DNA from: JBFWMG01 sp050251715
GTDB lineage: Bacteria; Desulfobacterota; Desulfovibrionia; Desulfovibrionales; Desulfovibrionaceae
Assembly (NCBI GenBank): GCA_050251715.1
Contig: JBFWMG010000027.1
Span: 1-52,964 of the forward strand
DNA length: 52,964 nt
Direction: 5' to 3'
This document shows positions 49,892 through 52,964 of this stretch, in pieces. Numbering within the stretch: position 1 is the first letter of the stretch; each line of letters opens with the position of its first letter. A model generated the notes under the pieces. It did not search any database and was not told the origin of the DNA. It was given only the letters and a program-made list of their open reading frames with translations. Position numbers and translations under genes: made by a program.

Positions 49892-51349
49892 ATGAGCAAC
49901 GACCATTCCGCACTCGTCGCCAAGGTCTGGAACTACGCCCACGTCCTGCGCGACCAGGGCATCTCCTATGGCGATTACGTGGAGCAGATCACCTATCTGC
50001 TCTTCCTCAAAATGGACGCCGAGCGTGTCGCCCTGCTTGGGGAAGGCTCCACGGTGCCCGAGAAATGGCGCTGGGGCACGCTGGCGTCCAAGGATGGCGA
50101 CGAACTGGAGGTGCACTACCGGCGCACCCTGGAAGCCCTTGCCCTCGAAAAGGGCATCATCGGCACCATCTTCCGCAAGGCGCAGAACAAGCTCGCCGAC
50201 CCGGCCAAGCTCAAGCGCGTCGTGTCCCTCATCAACGACCAGGACTGGCTGGCCATCGGCGTTGACGTGAAGGGCTCCATTTATGAAGGCCTGCTGGAGC
50301 GCAACGCCGCCGAGGTGAAATCCGGAGCCGGGCAGTACTTCACGCCGCGCCCTGTCATTCAGGCAATGGTGGAGGTCATGCGCCCGAAAATCGGGCAGAC
50401 CATCTGCGATCCTGCCTGCGGTACCGGCGGCTTCCTGCTGGCGGCCTACGAGTACATGAAGGGACAATCCCAGGACCGCGACCTGCAAAGGAAACTGCGC
50501 GAAGCCACCCTCACCGGCGTGGACATCGTGGACGAGGTGGTGCGGCTGTCGGCCATGAACCTGTACCTGCACGGCATCGGCAACGGCGAAAGTCCCGTGA
50601 CCCAGGGGGACGCCCTGGCCGCGAAGCCGTCGGCGTCCTTCGACATGGTGCTGACCAACCCGCCGTTCGGCAAGAAGTCCAGCTACAAGGTGGTGGGCGA
50701 GGACGGGAGCGTCGCCACCGAGCGGGAAATCTACGAGCGCGAGGACTTCAAGTACACCACCTCGAACAAGCAGCTCAACTTCCTGCAGCACATCATGAGC
50801 ATCCTCAAGCAGGAAGGGAAGGCGGCTGTTGTCCTGCCCGACAACGTGCTCTTCGAGGCCGGGAACGCGGGTGAAGGGCTGCGGCGGAGGCTCCTGGAAA
50901 AATACGACTTCCACACGCTGCTGCGCCTGCCCACGGGCATCTTCTACAAGCCTGGCGTCAAGGCCAACGTGCTCTTCTTCGACCGCAAGCCTGCGGCGAC
51001 CGAGCCCTGGACCAAGAACCTCTGGATCTACGACCTGCGCACCAACAAGCATTTCACCCTTGTCCAGAACCCCTTGACGCGGGCGGACCTGAATGACTTC
51101 GTCACGAGCTACTGCGCGGGGAACAGGGGCCAGCGCCAGGAGTCGGAACGCTTCAAGCGGTTCGGCTATGATGAGGTGGTGAACCGCGACAAGCTCAACA
51201 TGGACATCTTCTGGCTCAAGGACGAGAGCCTGGATGACCTGGACAACCTACCCGCCCCGGATGTCATCGCGGCGGAGATTGTCGAAAACCTTGAGGCGGC
51301 GCTGGAGCAGTTTAGGGCGACAAGCGAACAGCTGTATACTGAGTCGTAG
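49892..51349 (+). CDS. hsdM: Type I DNA methyltransferase subunit HsdM
   Basis: HsdM methylates adenine N6 at the site set by HsdS, protecting host DNA. The 485-residue product has the N-terminal helical domain (LVAKVWNYAHVLRDQGISYG), SAGQYFTPRPVI-type region, SAM motif I DPACGTGGFLL (D173) and catalytic motif IV NPPFGKK (N256-F259). The C-terminal helices contact HsdS. GGAAACG precedes the ATG. It is the last gene of the hsdR-hsdS-nuclease-hsdM operon; hsdM more often precedes hsdS. Without it the restriction genes would be lethal, so it is presumably active. Confidence 0.95.
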   Translation: MSNDHSALVAKVWNYAHVLRDQGISYGDYVEQITYLLFLKMDAERVALLGEGSTVPEKWRWGTLASKDGDELEVHYRRTLEALALEKGIIGTIFRKAQNKLADPAKLKRVVSLINDQDWLAIGVDVKGSIYEGLLERNAAEVKSGAGQYFTPRPVIQAMVEVMRPKIGQTICDPACGTGGFLLAAYEYMKGQSQDRDLQRKLREATLTGVDIVDEVVRLSAMNLYLHGIGNGESPVTQGDALAAKPSASFDMVLTNPPFGKKSSYKVVGEDGSVATEREIYEREDFKYTTSNKQLNFLQHIMSILKQEGKAAVVLPDNVLFEAGNAGEGLRRRLLEKYDFHTLLRLPTGIFYKPGVKANVLFFDRKPAATEPWTKNLWIYDLRTNKHFTLVQNPLTRADLNDFVTSYCAGNRGQRQESERFKRFGYDEVVNRDKLNMDIFWLKDESLDDLDNLPAPDVIAAEIVENLEAALEQFRATSEQLYTES

Positions 51350-51471
51350 AACAGTTAACCGTAGCGGCCTTTACGTGGATTCCTAGTCGTAGAATGTCCG
51401 ATGTATCTACTTTGGATACGATTAATACTGCGCAGATTATGTAGATTCGTCAAACAGTCGGGAGGAATCTC

Positions 51472-51888
51472 ATGAATTTCTGGATAATCCTAGGAGGCGT
51501 TGGTGCCGTTGCTTCCATCGCAGGGGTTTTTTTACCGGCACAGTCTCGGCATCCTAAGCTCATTCATATCGTATATGGGATTGCCGTTGTCGCAATGACA
51601 ACTGTTGCCGTTTCATATTGGCAGGAAACACAGCGCGTTCGTAGCGTCGAGCGCGCCGCGTCGGCGTTGATCAAAAACGTCTCATTCGACTACTCTAACG
51701 CAGGTTTCGTGCAGGCCGCACTGGCTTTCCTTGAAAAAAACAAAGACCTCTATCCTGATTCGTACGCGCGAGCCCAAAAGATGGCTGATGATTGCAAAGA
51801 CAGCAAGGATCCATTTCAAATTGGGTCATTGGCTTCCGCCCTGAAGGGGCTTTTTAAAGGAATTAGTGCTATTGAAAGTGGATCATAG
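51472..51888 (+). CDS. Small two-helix membrane protein of unknown function
   Basis: The 138-residue product begins MNFWIILGGVGAVASIAGVF (helix 1) and has a second hydrophobic helix near residues 33-48. A soluble C-terminal part follows, with FVQAALAFLEKNKDLYPDSYAR. GGGAGGAAT precedes the ATG. No family is recognised. Base composition is lower in G+C than the RM operon. In a defence island a short membrane protein could be an effector, but nothing in the sequence proves this. AT-rich, gene-free DNA (162 bp) follows. Confidence 0.65.
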   Translation: MNFWIILGGVGAVASIAGVFLPAQSRHPKLIHIVYGIAVVAMTTVAVSYWQETQRVRSVERAASALIKNVSFDYSNAGFVQAALAFLEKNKDLYPDSYARAQKMADDCKDSKDPFQIGSLASALKGLFKGISAIESGS

Positions 51889-52050
51889 TATACAATAAAA
51901 TAATAGATCGATATATTCTCAGCATGGCATCTTTTAATTATTGGTTGTTGCAAGGTGCACACTCGCGTTTGTTGTATATCGATAAATAATGCAATTATCG
52001 ATCCCGCCGAAATGAAATATTCACAATAATAGCTTGATATTGGAGAAAAT

Positions 52051-52851
52051 ATGGACATCTCTAATCCTACCAAATATTACTGGCACTGTCTTGTAAAGCT
52101 CGCTGGAGAAAAACGATACTCAGTTGTAAATGATCTAAGTTTCGATGAATTGGATCGAATGATTATCTCTCCTTGGAATGAAAAGCGAATATTTGTTGTG
52201 AACGGTGTTGTTGTTCGGTCCAGCGATGCGATTGAAGCAATACAGATCAGCCACACAGACAACCCTCAATCTTACTACGCTGAAATTCACAATGTTCGCG
52301 CGAGATCTCGCGGTATCTGTGATATGGCAACTGACAGAAAAAGGTTGCCACTCGTCCAAGGTACAGACCTAACCTATGAGTTACTTTTTTCTGGCTTACA
52401 GGGTAGCGCTAACGAACCTGACCAGTTGATGATTGAGCAGCTCTGCAGGCGGCTACCACAGGCTGCTCGTATATTGGCAATCCGCTCTCGCAAAGGAAAG
52501 GCTCCGTACGAAATTGCAGATGAATACGATGTGCAAGATCTTCTTCATGCCTTGCTTCGTGGCTATCTAAAATATTCAGTTCAGGAAGACCCGCTCCCAA
52601 AGGTGGCGGGAGCAAAATCAAGCCGCGCAGATATTTCTATCGAGGAGCTGGGAGTTCTTATCGAAGTGAAATATGTGCATGGTCCAGAGGACCAAAAGCG
52701 TCTGTTTGAGGAATTTTCTCAAGATCTCGTATTGTACGCTCAGTGGCCGCACCTTAAAAAGTTAGTATATTTGATTTATAACTCTGCAGATTTGCGGGAT
52801 GCAGAAGCCTTTGAGAAGCTGTCTTCAACGCAAGTAATTAGTCGAGTCTGA
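52051..52851 (+). CDS. PD-(D/E)XK nuclease-domain protein (AHJR-like)
   Basis: The 266-residue protein has an unrecognised N-terminal ~130 residues. The C-terminal domain begins YEIADEYDVQDLLHALLRGYL (a helix typical of the REase_AHJR-like group) and continues with the catalytic core SRADISIEELGVLIEVKYV (D...ExK). It then has EEFSQDLVLYAQWPHLKKLVYLIYN. TTGGAG precedes the ATG. Such domains occur in stand-alone proteins and in defence genes; the target is unknown. The remaining 113 bp to the window end show no gene or attachment site. Confidence 0.75.
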   Translation: MDISNPTKYYWHCLVKLAGEKRYSVVNDLSFDELDRMIISPWNEKRIFVVNGVVVRSSDAIEAIQISHTDNPQSYYAEIHNVRARSRGICDMATDRKRLPLVQGTDLTYELLFSGLQGSANEPDQLMIEQLCRRLPQAARILAIRSRKGKAPYEIADEYDVQDLLHALLRGYLKYSVQEDPLPKVAGAKSSRADISIEELGVLIEVKYVHGPEDQKRLFEEFSQDLVLYAQWPHLKKLVYLIYNSADLRDAEAFEKLSSTQVISRV

Positions 52852-52964
52852 AAAAGTCGTTTTGTTCTTTATTCGACGGATAGTCCGAGCCGTCGTCCTG
52901 AGCCAGCGCCGCAGAGCAGCGAGGCCAAAAGAGCAAAAAGTCCTCCCAACCTCCGCATCAACTT

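Noticed and set aside
52852..52964. Right attachment site of the island
   Set aside because: The last 113 bases show no copy of the tRNA-Leu 3' end and no second tRNA.

Overview
The window looks like chromosomal DNA of a high-GC, Gram-negative, Desulfovibrionaceae-like bacterium. This is inferred from lpxC (lipid A synthesis), the tRNA-Thr-Tyr-Gly-Thr-tuf cluster, a TRAP transporter operon, several chemoreceptors and HD-GYP/cyclase signalling proteins. No rRNA is present to settle the species.

Core part (1-35.5 kb). On the minus strand, bases 1-6535 carry the start of tuf, four tRNAs, lpxC, and a translation block: an RlmM-like methyltransferase, rpmE, a DUF1385 membrane protein, prfA and prmC. 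Next come a DUF362 protein, a GAF/HD-GYP phosphodiesterase, a chemoreceptor with two CZB zinc-binding domains, and a plus-strand glycosyltransferase/flavoprotein pair. Bases 16.0-20.4 kb hold a DctP-DctQ-DctM TRAP operon followed by an M20 aminoacylase. The 0.8 kb after it contains two copies of a ~300 bp hairpin-rich repeat in inverted orientation. A TrmO/class II aldolase fusion, a Cache-domain chemoreceptor and a uvrD-like helicase/small membrane peptide/thiL operon follow. Bases 28.3-33.4 kb form an RsbR-RsbS-RsbT-RsbX (stressosome) operon that ends in a PAS-rich class III adenylate cyclase. The likely logic is that a stress signal sensed by RsbR frees RsbT from RsbR/RsbS, RsbT acts on the cyclase, and RsbX resets the complex.

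Accessory part (35.6 kb to the window end). A tRNA-Leu gene is followed within about 100 bp by a truncated tyrosine integrase, a classic island entry point. What follows is a defence island of mixed base composition. It begins with a very AT-rich pair of reverse transcriptases that I identify as a type 3 defence-associated RT system (Drt3a + Drt3b). A previously unannotated ~199-nt candidate non-coding RNA lies directly 3' of drt3b; it is closed by a 23-bp imperfect stem and contains an ACACAC element. Next are a ~0.5 kb hairpin-rich non-coding block, an orphan XRE regulator, a hipBA module, a DUF3024 protein, and a type I restriction-modification operon. The operon order is hsdR-hsdS-FokI-like nuclease-hsdM, and its HsdS carries a C-terminal HTH domain. 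The island continues with a two-helix membrane protein and a PD-(D/E)XK protein, and no right-hand attachment site is visible.

The most noteworthy items are the DRT3 locus with its candidate ncRNA, the stressosome wired to an adenylate cyclase, the TrmO-aldolase fusion, the covarying 300-bp inverted repeat, and the unusual type I RM operon.
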